Source of the DNA: Salinisphaera sp. Q1T1-3
GTDB taxonomy: Bacteria; Pseudomonadota; Gammaproteobacteria; Nevskiales; Salinisphaeraceae
Length of the DNA: 64,000 nucleotides
Reading direction: 5' to 3'
Assembly (NCBI RefSeq): GCF_003602005.1
Contig: NZ_QZWD01000003.1
Location: 233,727 to 297,726 of the forward strand
The stretch's first letter is position 1. Each line of letters opens with the position of its first letter. The notes below the pieces were generated by a model that saw only the letters and a list, made by a program, of their open reading frames with translations, had not been told where the DNA came from and ran no database searches. The position numbers were made by a program, and so were the translations under genes. Of the stretch, positions 56,697-64,000 are shown one piece after another.

Positions 56697-58101
56697 GGAT
56701 TTCGATGCCGGTTTCGTTGCGGAGCCAGCCGTAAAGGCTCTGGGCGTCGCTCGGTTTGACCTTCGTACCGGGCACGAGTGCCCGGGGGCGAGGCATACGA
56801 TCGAACACAAAAGCGCCGTTGAGGCCGTGGGCCGCTTCGGCGGCCCCGAGCCAGACCGCGGTATCCGCGCCCATGCGGGTATCCCGGAGGACCGGTCGCA
56901 ACAGCCAGTGGAAGCGGGGCAGGGCGTCGGCCACGCCCGGCGTGTCCACCCAGCCCGGGTGCATGGCGTTGAATCGCACGCCGGCATCGCCGTAGCGGCG
57001 TGCCCAGTGTGCACTCAGGGCGACCAGCGCCCGCTTGGTTCGGGCATAGACGCCGAGCGCGTCATAGTTCGCGGGCGCGACATCGAGCGCGGCGATATCC
57101 AGCCCCTTGGCATACATGCCGCCGCTGGACATGTTGACCACGCGACCGCCGGCGGCCAGCAGACTGGGCATCAGGCCCTCGGTGAGCACGAACGGGGCCA
57201 CGAGATTGATTGCCAGCGTGCGCTCGCGACCGTCGTCGGTCTGGCCGTATTCGTCGAACATCGCCCCGGCGTTGTTGACCAGCACATCGAGCCGCGGTGC
57301 GAGTTCGGCGATACGCGCGGCCGCATCGGCGGTGGCGGCCACGGTGGCCAGATCGGCTGCCACGGGGACGACACGGTCCGTGGCACAGCCGGCGAAACCG
57401 CGAACGAAATCCGCGGCGGCGGCCAGTTTCTTCTCATCGCGACCGACCAGCAGTACGCGGGCGCCGAGCCGGGCGTACTCGGCGGCGATACGCCGGCCGA
57501 TGCCGCCGGTCGCGCCGGTCACGGCCACGGTCGCATCGTCCATGAACTCGGCGTGCGAGCGATCGGCCATCGCGAAATAGCCGCGATCGGTGTACAGCGC
57601 CTCGCCGGCGACCAACGATCGGTCCGCGGCGTAGCTCAACCAGCCCTGGCGCGGTGTCCTCGTCTCGATCTTCAGTGCATCGACCAGTCCGGCGAGCGCC
57701 GTGCGCACCATGCGCCGCAGTACCGGGGCGAGCACGCGAGACGCCCGAGCCAGCGGCCCGCGCAGGGAAACACAGCCCTCGTAGGCGATATGCGTGCCGT
57801 CGCCGTCCGCGGCCAGCGTGATCTGTTCCTGTGTCTTGACGCCGGCGCCGCGACCGGTCAGGACCAGGCGCTGTCCGGTGACCAGATCATCGATGCGATA
57901 GCGCAGCGTCTTGCGTCGCATGCCCAGCGATACGATCACACGGAATTCGGTGCCGATGCGGGGCGCGCCCGGCGTGAGCTTTTCGGCCCGATAGACTGCC
58001 GGATCCCATTGCTCACAGGTCGAGAAGTCCGCGAGATAGCGGAAGCAGTCGGCGACGGGGCGGGGCGCATGGGCCGCGCGGTCGATGGAAACGGTGCGCA
58101 T
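56683..58101 (-). CDS. Fusion of SRPBCC (START-like) domain and short-chain dehydrogenase
   Basis: This 472-residue protein joins two folds. Residues 1-145 form an SRPBCC/polyketide-cyclase-like domain (RPVADCFRYLADFSTCEQWDP, TEFRVIVSLGMRRKTLRYRI). Residues about 190-472 form a classical SDR with the Rossmann TGATGGIG at 195-202, VNNAG and the YARTK catalytic pair near 345-349, resembling retinol dehydrogenase/DHRS-type enzymes. The lipid-binding head may present a hydrophobic substrate to the reductase. The ATG at 58101 precedes the first beta strand. It is divergent from a WYL regulator and overlaps the ABC1 kinase gene. Confidence 0.85.
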   Translation of the reverse strand: MRTVSIDRAAHAPRPVADCFRYLADFSTCEQWDPAVYRAEKLTPGAPRIGTEFRVIVSLGMRRKTLRYRIDDLVTGQRLVLTGRGAGVKTQEQITLAADGDGTHIAYEGCVSLRGPLARASRVLAPVLRRMVRTALAGLVDALKIETRTPRQGWLSYAADRSLVAGEALYTDRGYFAMADRSHAEFMDDATVAVTGATGGIGRRIAAEYARLGARVLLVGRDEKKLAAAADFVRGFAGCATDRVVPVAADLATVAATADAAARIAELAPRLDVLVNNAGAMFDEYGQTDDGRERTLAINLVAPFVLTEGLMPSLLAAGGRVVNMSSGGMYAKGLDIAALDVAPANYDALGVYARTKRALVALSAHWARRYGDAGVRFNAMHPGWVDTPGVADALPRFHWLLRPVLRDTRMGADTAVWLGAAEAAHGLNGAFVFDRMPRPRALVPGTKVKPSDAQSLYGWLRNETGIEIHGLR

Positions 58102-58230
58102 GTCGGATATTACGACATTGGTCTGAATATTCTGCAGTGTGTTGGCCTTGTGCGCCGGCATCAAGTTCTGTTGGTGTCGGCTCCGGCTGCGCCGGATGAG
58201 TTGTCATGCGCGGCGTGCCACACTCGGGTC

Positions 58231-59220
58231 ATGAATGTGTTCGACCGGATCTACGCGCTGCACAAGCAGCTGGCCGGCGCGCGCCACCCGATCGCCAAGA
58301 CGACGCTCGAGGCACGTCTGGAGTGCTCGCCGGCCACCATCAAGCGCATCATTCGCGACATGCGCCTGTATCTCGATGCGCCCATCGAATACGACCGCGA
58401 ATACAACGGCTATTACTACGCCGAGGCGCCGAACGATCGCTTCGAGCTGCCCGGGCTCTGGTTCAATGCCTCCGAGCTTGTTTCGCTGCTCGCTCTCGAC
58501 CAGCTGCTGGAAACCGTACAACCCGGACTGCTGTCGGCCGATCTGGCTCCGCTGCGCCGACGCGTGGAGCGGATTCTGGACAGCCGGGCGATGGGCGCAG
58601 GCGAGTTGTCGTCACGCACGCGGGTTCTGCGCGCCACCGCGCGGGCGCCGGGGCCGGCCTTCGCCGAGGTCGCCTCGGCGCTCGCGATGCGGCGCCGGCT
58701 GGCGATGCGTTATCACGGCCGGGGGCGCAACGAGACCACCGAGCGCCGTGTCTCGCCACAGCGGCTCGTCTATTATCGCGACAACTGGTATCTCGATGCC
58801 TGGTGCCATCAGGCCGACGGGCTGCGCAGTTTCTCGGTCGATCGCATCCGCGCGGCGGAAACCGAAGACGAATCCGCCGAGGAGATGGCCACCGACGCCC
58901 TGGATGCCGCGCTCGGGGCCGGATACGGTATCTTCTCCGGGCCGGCGGCGGCGACGGCCTGTCTGCGTTTCTCGGCCCATGCGGCCCGCTGGGTGGCCGA
59001 CGAGCAATGGCATCCCGACCAGCAGGCCCGATGGCTCGATGACGGGCGCTACGAGCTGTCCGTGCCGTATGCCGCCAGTGCCGAGCTGGCGCGCGACATC
59101 ATGGCCTACGGGCCGGATGTCGAAGTGATCGCGCCGGCCGCGTTGCGGCGCCATGTGGCCGAACGACTGGCCGCGGCGAGTGCTGTGTACGCGGAGACGG
59201 ATGCCGAGTCGAAACTGTAA
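58231..59220 (+). CDS. WYL-domain transcriptional regulator
   Basis: This 329-residue regulator has an N-terminal winged helix (about 1-65, HPIAKTTLEARLECSPATIKRIIRDMRLYLDAPIEYD), a WYL domain (about 150-225, RRLAMRYHGRGRNETTERRVSPQRLVYYRDNWYLDAWCH) and a C-terminal WCX-like extension. WYL domains bind nucleic-acid or nucleotide ligands and often control defence or repair genes, but here it diverges from the SRPBCC-SDR/ABC1 pair and is more likely their regulator. The start at 58231 yields MNVFDRIYALHKQL, a common beginning for the family. Confidence 0.9.
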   Translation: MNVFDRIYALHKQLAGARHPIAKTTLEARLECSPATIKRIIRDMRLYLDAPIEYDREYNGYYYAEAPNDRFELPGLWFNASELVSLLALDQLLETVQPGLLSADLAPLRRRVERILDSRAMGAGELSSRTRVLRATARAPGPAFAEVASALAMRRRLAMRYHGRGRNETTERRVSPQRLVYYRDNWYLDAWCHQADGLRSFSVDRIRAAETEDESAEEMATDALDAALGAGYGIFSGPAAATACLRFSAHAARWVADEQWHPDQQARWLDDGRYELSVPYAASAELARDIMAYGPDVEVIAPAALRRHVAERLAAASAVYAETDAESKL

Positions 59221-59231
59221 ATTCATACATC

Positions 59232-59254
59232 GCTGGGTCGTCTTCTGACCCAGC
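59232..59254 (+). terminator. Stem-loop after the WYL gene
   Basis: GCTGGGTC (59232-59239) and GACCCAGC (59247-59254) pair perfectly around a 7-nt loop 12 bp after the stop codon. No clear T-run follows, so termination is only suggested. Confidence 0.4.
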
Positions 59255-59310
59255 AGCGATTGCATCCTGTGCCCAGGCGAACACGTTGGCCTCAACACAG
59301 GAGCATCGTC

Positions 59311-59991
59311 ATGACCGACTCGAACCCCGCAACCCGGGCCGCGGCTGCCCGGCATCCCGCGTTCGAATCCCTTGTTGCCGACACGCGCGGGCTGCGTGCC
59401 CGACTGGCCCACGCCCTGGCCATCGAATACGACTGGCGCTATCACGACGGCCCGGAATGGGCCGCCCGTTACTGGCAGGCGTTCGGTGATCTGGCCGTGG
59501 ACCTGGCCGATGCCGCCGAAAGCCCGCGCTATCAACGCGTGCTCGAGCGCACCGACTGGCGCACGCTGTCGTCGGCCGAGGCCGACGACGTGCGCACCAT
59601 CTTTCGCGGCCTGATCGCGCTGGTCGACCCGCGCGTGGTGCCGGCGGCCCGCGACGATGTCCGTGCCGACCTGTGGCCGAAGATTCTGCGTGCCTATCGG
59701 GCCGGGGATCGCGGCGGGCTCGTGGCGGCCTGGTCTGAAGTGCGGGCGCTCGTGCGGTCGCCGGCGTTGCCCGACGACGTGGTGGCCCTGCGCGCCGAGC
59801 ACGACCGGCTGAGTGCGGCGGCGGCCGCCGCCGACCGGCGACTGGCCGAAATGAGTCAGACCTTTCCCTTCAACATGCGCGATCGCCTGGCCGATCCCGA
59901 CTGGGTTCGGCGGCAGCGACAGGCGCTGCGTCAGGTTCGTGTGTTCATCGAGCCGCCGGTCGGCACGCGCGAGGTCGAACGCGTATCCTGA
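59311..59991 (+). CDS. Hypothetical protein, helical, next to SprT-like gene
   Basis: I do not recognise this 226-residue protein. It is predicted to be soluble and nearly all helical, rich in Ala, Arg and Asp, with an Asp/Trp-containing central part (YDWRYHDGPEWAARYWQAFGDLAVDLADAAESPRY region, residues about 40-75) and a C-terminal FPFNMRDRLADPDWVRRQRQALRQ-type basic helix. There is no signal peptide or membrane segment. CAGGAG precedes the ATG, and the SprT-like gene begins 5 bp after its stop, so the two are very likely cotranscribed and may act together. Confidence 0.75.
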   Translation: MTDSNPATRAAAARHPAFESLVADTRGLRARLAHALAIEYDWRYHDGPEWAARYWQAFGDLAVDLADAAESPRYQRVLERTDWRTLSSAEADDVRTIFRGLIALVDPRVVPAARDDVRADLWPKILRAYRAGDRGGLVAAWSEVRALVRSPALPDDVVALRAEHDRLSAAAAAADRRLAEMSQTFPFNMRDRLADPDWVRRQRQALRQVRVFIEPPVGTREVERVS

Positions 59992-59996
59992 GCGCC

Positions 59997-60560
59997 ATGT
60001 CCTCGTCCTTATCGTTGTCGTTCGACACGCCCGACCCCGACGACCTGCACGCGCGTGTGGAAGCGCGCGCCGCGTACTGGATCGATCGGGCCCGCGAGAT
60101 CACCGGCGCCAGCGCGCGACGTCTGCCGGTGCCCGAGGTCCGTTTCGACCTGCGCGGCCGGGCCGCCGGCCAGGCCGTGTTCGCGCGTCGCAGCCGACGC
60201 TGCCATGTTCGGATCAACGCCGATCTGCTGGCCTCCCATCCGCGCGAAATGCTGGACGAAACCGTGCCGCACGAGATCGCCCATGTCGTGGTCTATCGGC
60301 TCTACGGCACGCGGGCCAAGCCGCACGGCCGCGAATGGCAATCGCTCATGCAGGCGTTCGGCGTCGATGCCTCACCGTGCCACGCATTGCCCGCCGAGCC
60401 GGTGCGTCGTCTCAAGCAGTATCGCTATGTCTGTGGATGCGACGAGCCGGCCTGGCTGACGAGCATCCGCCACAAACGCGCCTGCAACGGGACGGCATAT
60501 CGCTGTCGACGCTGTGGCCAGGAACTCGCACACGCCCCCGACAACGAAACGGCCGGGTAG
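59997..60560 (+). CDS. sprT: SprT-like zinc metalloprotease-type protein
   Basis: The 187-residue protein has the SprT-family zinc site HEIAH at residues 92-96 in the middle of a SprT-like domain, and a C-terminal zinc-ribbon-like part with CVCGCDEP and CRRCGQEL. Eukaryotic Spartan relatives cleave DNA-protein cross-links; the bacterial role is not well established. It starts 5 bp after the hypothetical gene. Length fits E. coli SprT (165) with a short N-terminal extension. Confidence 0.87.
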   Translation: MSSSLSLSFDTPDPDDLHARVEARAAYWIDRAREITGASARRLPVPEVRFDLRGRAAGQAVFARRSRRCHVRINADLLASHPREMLDETVPHEIAHVVVYRLYGTRAKPHGREWQSLMQAFGVDASPCHALPAEPVRRLKQYRYVCGCDEPAWLTSIRHKRACNGTAYRCRRCGQELAHAPDNETAG

Positions 60561-60750
60561 GGCATCACCGCGGTGCGCCCCACGCGCGCGACAAAAGCCG
60601 ACGAAAGCCCGGCCCGGCGCGCATCGCCGTATATCGGTGCGCTCGGCGTGCCGCGCATCAGCGCGAGATCGATACACCGGCTCGACGAACTGCCATCTGT
60701 CGGGCGGCCGGACGACCCGGCGGTCGAGATACAACCGCGTGGCGCGATAT

Positions 60751-61635
60751 CTACGAAGCTGGCGTATCCCGACCGGCCCAGTCCCGGGCGAACTGCTCGG
60801 CGGTGCGGCCGCTGCGGTTGCCGCGTGCCAGTGCCCATTGCAGGGCAGCACGTTCCCACGGCGAATCGACGCCGATATCGGCCTCGATGCCGTGGGCAGC
60901 CAGATGGCGTGCCGCAATCGCCAGATAATTGACCTGGTCGAACGGATAGAACGACAGCCACAGGCCGAAACGTTCGGACAGCGACACCTTTTCCTCGACG
61001 GCCTCGCCGTGGTGAATCTCGCCGTCGACGACCTGGGCCGCCTGATTCTCGGACTGATATTCGGGCAACAGATGACGTCGATTGGACGTGGCATAGATGA
61101 CCACGTTATCCGGCGCGGCCGAAAGCGAACCGTCGAGCACCGCCTTGAGCGCCTTGTAACTGCCGTCGCCCGCTTCGAAGGATAGATCATCCGAAAACAC
61201 GATGAACCGCTCATCGCGCTCGGCGAGCGTCTGGACCAGATCCGGTAGATCCACCAGCCGATGTGCCGGCACCTCCACCATGCGTAGTCCGTCGTCGGCA
61301 AAGGCATGCAACAACGCCCGGACAAGCGAGGATTTACCGGTCCCGCGCGCGCCCCACAGCAGCGCGTTGTTCGACGGCCGACCGGCCACGAACTGACGCG
61401 TGTTGGCTACCAGGCGCTGTTTCTGCGTGTCGATACCGTGCAGCCGGTCCAGCGGCAACAGACTGGGCGACGGCACGGCCTGCAGCCGACCGTCGTCCCG
61501 CCAGCGAAAAGCGATCGCCGACCAGTCGATATCGCCATCGACCGCCCGACGCGTATCGGCCAGCCGCGCTTCGGACACATCGGCCAACCGCGTCAGCTGC
61601 TGGAGAATCTGATTGAGCGTATCTGTATCTTGCAT
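60751..61635 (-). CDS. DUF815-family AAA-type ATPase
   Basis: This 294-residue cytoplasmic protein has a short helical N-terminus, then a P-loop ATPase domain with Walker A GARGTGKSS (from residue 95), VEVPAHRLVDLPDLVQTLAE, a Walker B-like RFIVFSDDLSFE and the sensor segment VVIYATSNRRHLLPE. The C-terminal lid contains GLWLSFYPFDQVNYLAI. These are all DUF815 features. The family has no assigned role; it resembles ATPases that load or remodel other proteins. It converges with the sprT gene. Confidence 0.88.
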   Translation of the reverse strand: MQDTDTLNQILQQLTRLADVSEARLADTRRAVDGDIDWSAIAFRWRDDGRLQAVPSPSLLPLDRLHGIDTQKQRLVANTRQFVAGRPSNNALLWGARGTGKSSLVRALLHAFADDGLRMVEVPAHRLVDLPDLVQTLAERDERFIVFSDDLSFEAGDGSYKALKAVLDGSLSAAPDNVVIYATSNRRHLLPEYQSENQAAQVVDGEIHHGEAVEEKVSLSERFGLWLSFYPFDQVNYLAIAARHLAAHGIEADIGVDSPWERAALQWALARGNRSGRTAEQFARDWAGRDTPAS

Positions 61636-61837
61636 CCGGCCAGTCTAGCGAAAGCGCGGAGGGGGATGAAGGCTGAGTATTGCCCGCCTATGCAGAATCG
61701 GGTGTCCGCTTTCGGCCAGAAGCCGACGTGCTGGCTACGGGCGGTGGTCTTCAAATAGCCAGATCGTATAGACCCTTGAAATTTGAAACGGAATCGATGT
61801 ACTAAAAAGCTAGGTACGAACGACGCCTTCTTAATCG

Positions 61838-63052
61838 TTGACTATATCTCCTCCAATCCCCGAAAAATTTTTAAAGCGCACGCAGCGCGATATTGAATTC
61901 ATTATTCGGCAAATAATTCGCTTTTCGAAAATGCAATTCGCTGAGCAAAAAGCCTATTTAGAAAAGCATCCAATGGATGCCTCTTATCAGATACCTCATC
62001 CAAATGGGCAGGGAAGTCTCCAATGTGGAGGCCTCGCTTGGAGTAAATTTGGCTCGATTGCGGACCTTGTTCTAGACCTAGATCAAAGTTTGGGTCGACG
62101 CGTTCGGCGTCAGGGCGCTAGAGATGCAGTGACTGAGGCTTTTGTGAGGCGAGTGCTGGAGGAAGAGCGCGAAATAAACCGGCAGACTTCGGAGCTTATA
62201 CTCAATGATGCTCTAGTCAGCCTGAGGCAGTCCGTTGGCGTAGCAGAACACTACTTTCCGTGCGTGCTTTTTCCCGAGGGCGAGCCCGACACATTCAGCA
62301 TCGGTCCCGTAACCTTCACCAGAAGACGCAAATTCTTCAAGGACAAGAAGGCGAACTTCAAGCAGAGCATCGAAGCGAATACAGTCGCGCATATAGAGCA
62401 CGTCAGTAACGCTATCGCGAGAGGGTTTCCCCGAGATCGCGCAATCACTGAGGGCGGCTCAAGAGAGCTTGTCCGCGACCTTCAGGCGCGTTCTATAAGG
62501 ACTTATCGCGAATATCCGTGGGTCGCAAGTGTCAAGGTAACCGATTGCGACAGCGAAACATCGCAAGAGCGAGCAACCCAATCTGTAGAGATGGCGATTC
62601 ATGTCCTCCGTGTCATGCTTGGAGCGTCTGCTACCAAGAAAGTTCGGCTTGCATGGAGCGAAAGCAATCCTCTACATACTGCGCATCTGTATGCAGACGA
62701 ACGAGGCGTAATCCACCCGAGCATCGGTATGAACACCTCGGCACCCGTGGGAACGGCAAATTGGCATGATGCATTAATGCGTGGCCCATTAGAGCTCGAT
62801 GTTCTCGGATCTGCTCTTAACGCACTCGTCGACCCCGTCGAAATTCCACACCTACATCAGCGCCTGCTCGATGCAATCAACTGGTTTGGGGATGCCGCTA
62901 CAGATTCAAATACTTCTTCAGGCCTAGTGAAGTACGTCTCCGCAATTGAAAGACTGTTCCTAGGAAAATCTGAACAAGGGCAGGCGAAGAGGTTCGCCCG
63001 AAGAGCTAAGACAGTACTAGAAGCTTTTGATTGTGACCAAGCGGAGGGTTAG
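61838..63052 (+). CDS. AT-rich hypothetical protein, possibly HEPN-like, probably truncated by an insertion sequence
   Basis: I do not recognise this 404-residue protein. Its codon use and GC content are clearly lower than in the rest of the window, a sign of horizontal transfer. It is soluble, with an Arg/Glu-rich helical N-terminal half and a C-terminal stretch GLVKYVSAIERLFLGKSEQGQAKRFARRAKTVLEAF that resembles the start of an ApeA-type HEPN domain (weak, by eye). The stop falls within a few bases of an IS3-family element, so the original C-terminus is probably lost. The start is a TTG at 61838; a later ATG is possible. Confidence 0.65.
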   Translation: MTISPPIPEKFLKRTQRDIEFIIRQIIRFSKMQFAEQKAYLEKHPMDASYQIPHPNGQGSLQCGGLAWSKFGSIADLVLDLDQSLGRRVRRQGARDAVTEAFVRRVLEEEREINRQTSELILNDALVSLRQSVGVAEHYFPCVLFPEGEPDTFSIGPVTFTRRRKFFKDKKANFKQSIEANTVAHIEHVSNAIARGFPRDRAITEGGSRELVRDLQARSIRTYREYPWVASVKVTDCDSETSQERATQSVEMAIHVLRVMLGASATKKVRLAWSESNPLHTAHLYADERGVIHPSIGMNTSAPVGTANWHDALMRGPLELDVLGSALNALVDPVEIPHLHQRLLDAINWFGDAATDSNTSSGLVKYVSAIERLFLGKSEQGQAKRFARRAKTVLEAFDCDQAEG

Positions 63053-63107
63053 CACCCGCTAGCACGGACACTTCAGAGAAGGTGCACAATGCACCGAAGG
63101 AGTGTTT

Positions 63108-63395
63108 ATGTCTAAGCGAAGAAGATACAGCCCGGAATTCAAGCGCGAGGCGGTTGAGTTGACCCGCCAATCCGGTGTCACGCTGGCGCAGGTGGCCCGC
63201 GAATTGGGGCTTGGGGCCGGGATGCTCGGTCGATGGCGCAAAGAGCTTGAGCAGTCAGGTGCTGTTGCCTTTGGTGGTACCGGCACACCGCGCGACGAAG
63301 AGATCGCCAGGCTCAAGCGCGAGAATGCTCGTCTCAAGAAGGAACGGGATTTTTTACGCGACGCGGCCACATTCTTCGCCAAGGAATCGTCCTGA
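63108..63395 (+). CDS. IS3-family transposase OrfA
   Basis: This 95-residue DNA-binding subunit has an HTH ([40 protein letters not shown]) and a leucine-zipper-like helix ([20 protein letters not shown]), the standard OrfA plan. The ATG at 63108 follows GAAGGAG by 6 nt. A T TTT TTA heptamer near its end allows a -1 shift into orfB. Confidence 0.92.
   Translation: MSKRRRYSPEFKREAVELTRQSGVTLAQVARELGLGAGMLGRWRKELEQSGAVAFGGTGTPRDEEIARLKRENARLKKERDFLRDAATFFAKESS
63350..63356 (+). promoter_or_regulatory. -1 programmed frameshift heptamer T TTT TTA in orfA
   Basis: TTTTTTA lies in the correct phase (orfA codons TTT TTA). After slipping back by one base the ribosome reads ACG CGA CGC and continues without stop into the OrfB sequence, which begins to match the family at LKYRAIE. 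IS3-family elements make their OrfAB transposase by such a shift. Confidence 0.65.
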
Positions 63396-63763
63396 AATAT
63401 CGGGCGATCGAGTGTGGCCGCGACCAGTATCCCGTACGCCTGATGTGCCGCTGCTTACGGGTCTCACCCAGCGGGTTCTACGACTGGCGAGGTCGCCAGC
63501 CCAGTGCCCGCGCGAGAGACAACAGCCGGCTTCTCAAGCGCATCCGCTCTATTCATGCGGATCAGCATGGTGTGATCGGCGCACGTCGCATGCATGAAGA
63601 ATTGGGCTTTGAAGGCGAAACCGCCAGTCGCAATCGCATTGCGCGGCTGATGGCCCGCCATGGCATCCGCGGCATCCCGATCGCCAAGTCCCTGCGTTAC
63701 AAACCGTCTGGGTTGCGGCCACTGGGGCTGCGTAACCATCTTGAGCGTGGAGTAGCCCCGTAG
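63356..63763 (+). pseudogene. IS3-family transposase OrfB, truncated
   Basis: The frame matches the OrfB N-terminus ([20 protein letters not shown], then [19 protein letters not shown] and the following [13 protein letters not shown]) but homology ends near SLRYKPSG and the frame stops at a TAG in foreign sequence. The DDE catalytic core of about 180 residues is missing. No transposition activity is expected. Boundaries give the frame from the frameshift site to its chimeric stop. Confidence 0.82.
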
Positions 63764-64000
63764 AACGCCGGACACAGATCAGTGCTTAAATACGAGGTAG
63801 GCATATGACTGTGGATAGGACTAGTGCGATGGGTGGTGGGAGCGAGCTGTTGGGGCCGGAGCGCCGGCGTCGCTGGTCGGTGACCGAGAAGGTGGCAATG
63901 GTCGAACAGACCTACGAGCCCGGTATGACCGTATCGCTGGTCGCGCGCCGTAACGGCGTGGCCGCCAATCAGCTGTTCCGCTGGCGCAAGCTCTATCGAG
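63723..64000 (+). mobile_element. IS2-group (IS3 family) insertion sequence, left end, runs off the window
   Basis: An IS2-type OrfA starts at 63805, and about 80 bp of non-coding left end precede it, beginning near TGGGGCTGCG at 63723. The exact terminal repeat cannot be fixed without the right end, which is outside the window. It interrupts the IS3 orfB. Confidence 0.65.
63805..64000 (+). CDS. IS2-type transposase OrfA, partial at window end
   Basis: The visible 65 codons contain [20 protein letters not shown], then [20 protein letters not shown] and FRWRKLYR, very close in pattern to InsC (OrfA) of IS2, including the helix-turn-helix. The protein continues beyond the window. Its GTGGATAGG-containing start region is typical of a short A/T-rich IS leader. 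Confidence 0.85.
   Translation, partial: MTVDRTSAMGGGSELLGPERRRRWSVTEKVAMVEQTYEPGMTVSLVARRNGVAANQLFRWRKLYR

Larger units (their letters stand above)
63060..63722 (+). mobile_element. IS3-family insertion sequence, 5' part only
   Basis: orfA and the first third of orfB of an IS3-group element. The left inverted repeat is not certain and the boundary could lie anywhere from about 63053 to 63070. Similarity to orfB stops near 63715, where an IS2-like element appears to begin, so the right two-thirds are missing. Confidence 0.75.

Overview
The window is about 64 kb of high-GC DNA from a gammaproteobacterium. The core gene order is classic for that class: purM/perM/hda; proS; prmC-prfA-hemA diverging from a TPR protein-lolB pair; tRNA-Gln-prs-rplY-pth-ychF; recA-recX-alaS-lysC followed by tRNA-Ser(GCU) and tRNA-Arg(ACG). 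A strongly acidic tail on ribosomal protein L25 and many compatible small details suggest a halophile, for example a Salinisphaera-like organism. The genus is an inference, not something the sequence proves.

Layout. 1-9.0 kb: purM (cut by the window edge) facing away from an AI-2E family permease and hda, then a leftward set (L,D-transpeptidase, CDF-like transporter, JAMM peptidase, proS, lytic transglycosylase, WrbA) diverging from an NAD-type isocitrate dehydrogenase. 9.1-9.6 kb: a single PEP-CTERM secreted protein with a possible sigma-54 promoter. 9.8-32 kb: housekeeping core (translation, haem, lipoprotein sorting, PRPP, DNA repair, aspartokinase) with four tRNAs, an ABC1 kinase plus DUF2505 pair, and mutS. 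ispE and csrA are both missing from the places where this synteny normally carries them.

32.4-43.8 kb: accessory metabolism. An MFS drug-type transporter is followed by a nitrogen-assimilation locus: allophanate hydrolase and a GntR regulator on the minus strand, and on the plus strand a sodium:solute symporter, two DUF1989 proteins and a 1200-residue biotin carboxylase. This gene set was long annotated as urea degradation. The paired DUF1989 proteins now point to guanidine: carboxylation of guanidine, deimination of carboxyguanidine to allophanate, then hydrolysis to ammonia and CO2. A repeated TTGCATGCACTK motif in the divergent control region is a candidate operator for the GntR protein.

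43.9-61.6 kb: a mix of a diguanylate cyclase, EamA and AzlCD exporters with a cupin-type regulator, coaA, a GNAT enzyme, a lactate/glycolate permease with a GlcG-like protein, a three-gene membrane/sulfotransferase operon of unknown purpose, an SRPBCC-SDR fusion with a second ABC1 kinase and a divergent WYL regulator, a SprT-like protein and a DUF815 ATPase. 61.8-64 kb: composition drops to AT-rich for one unknown gene that ends at an IS3-family element. That IS is itself broken, apparently by an IS2-group element running off the window.
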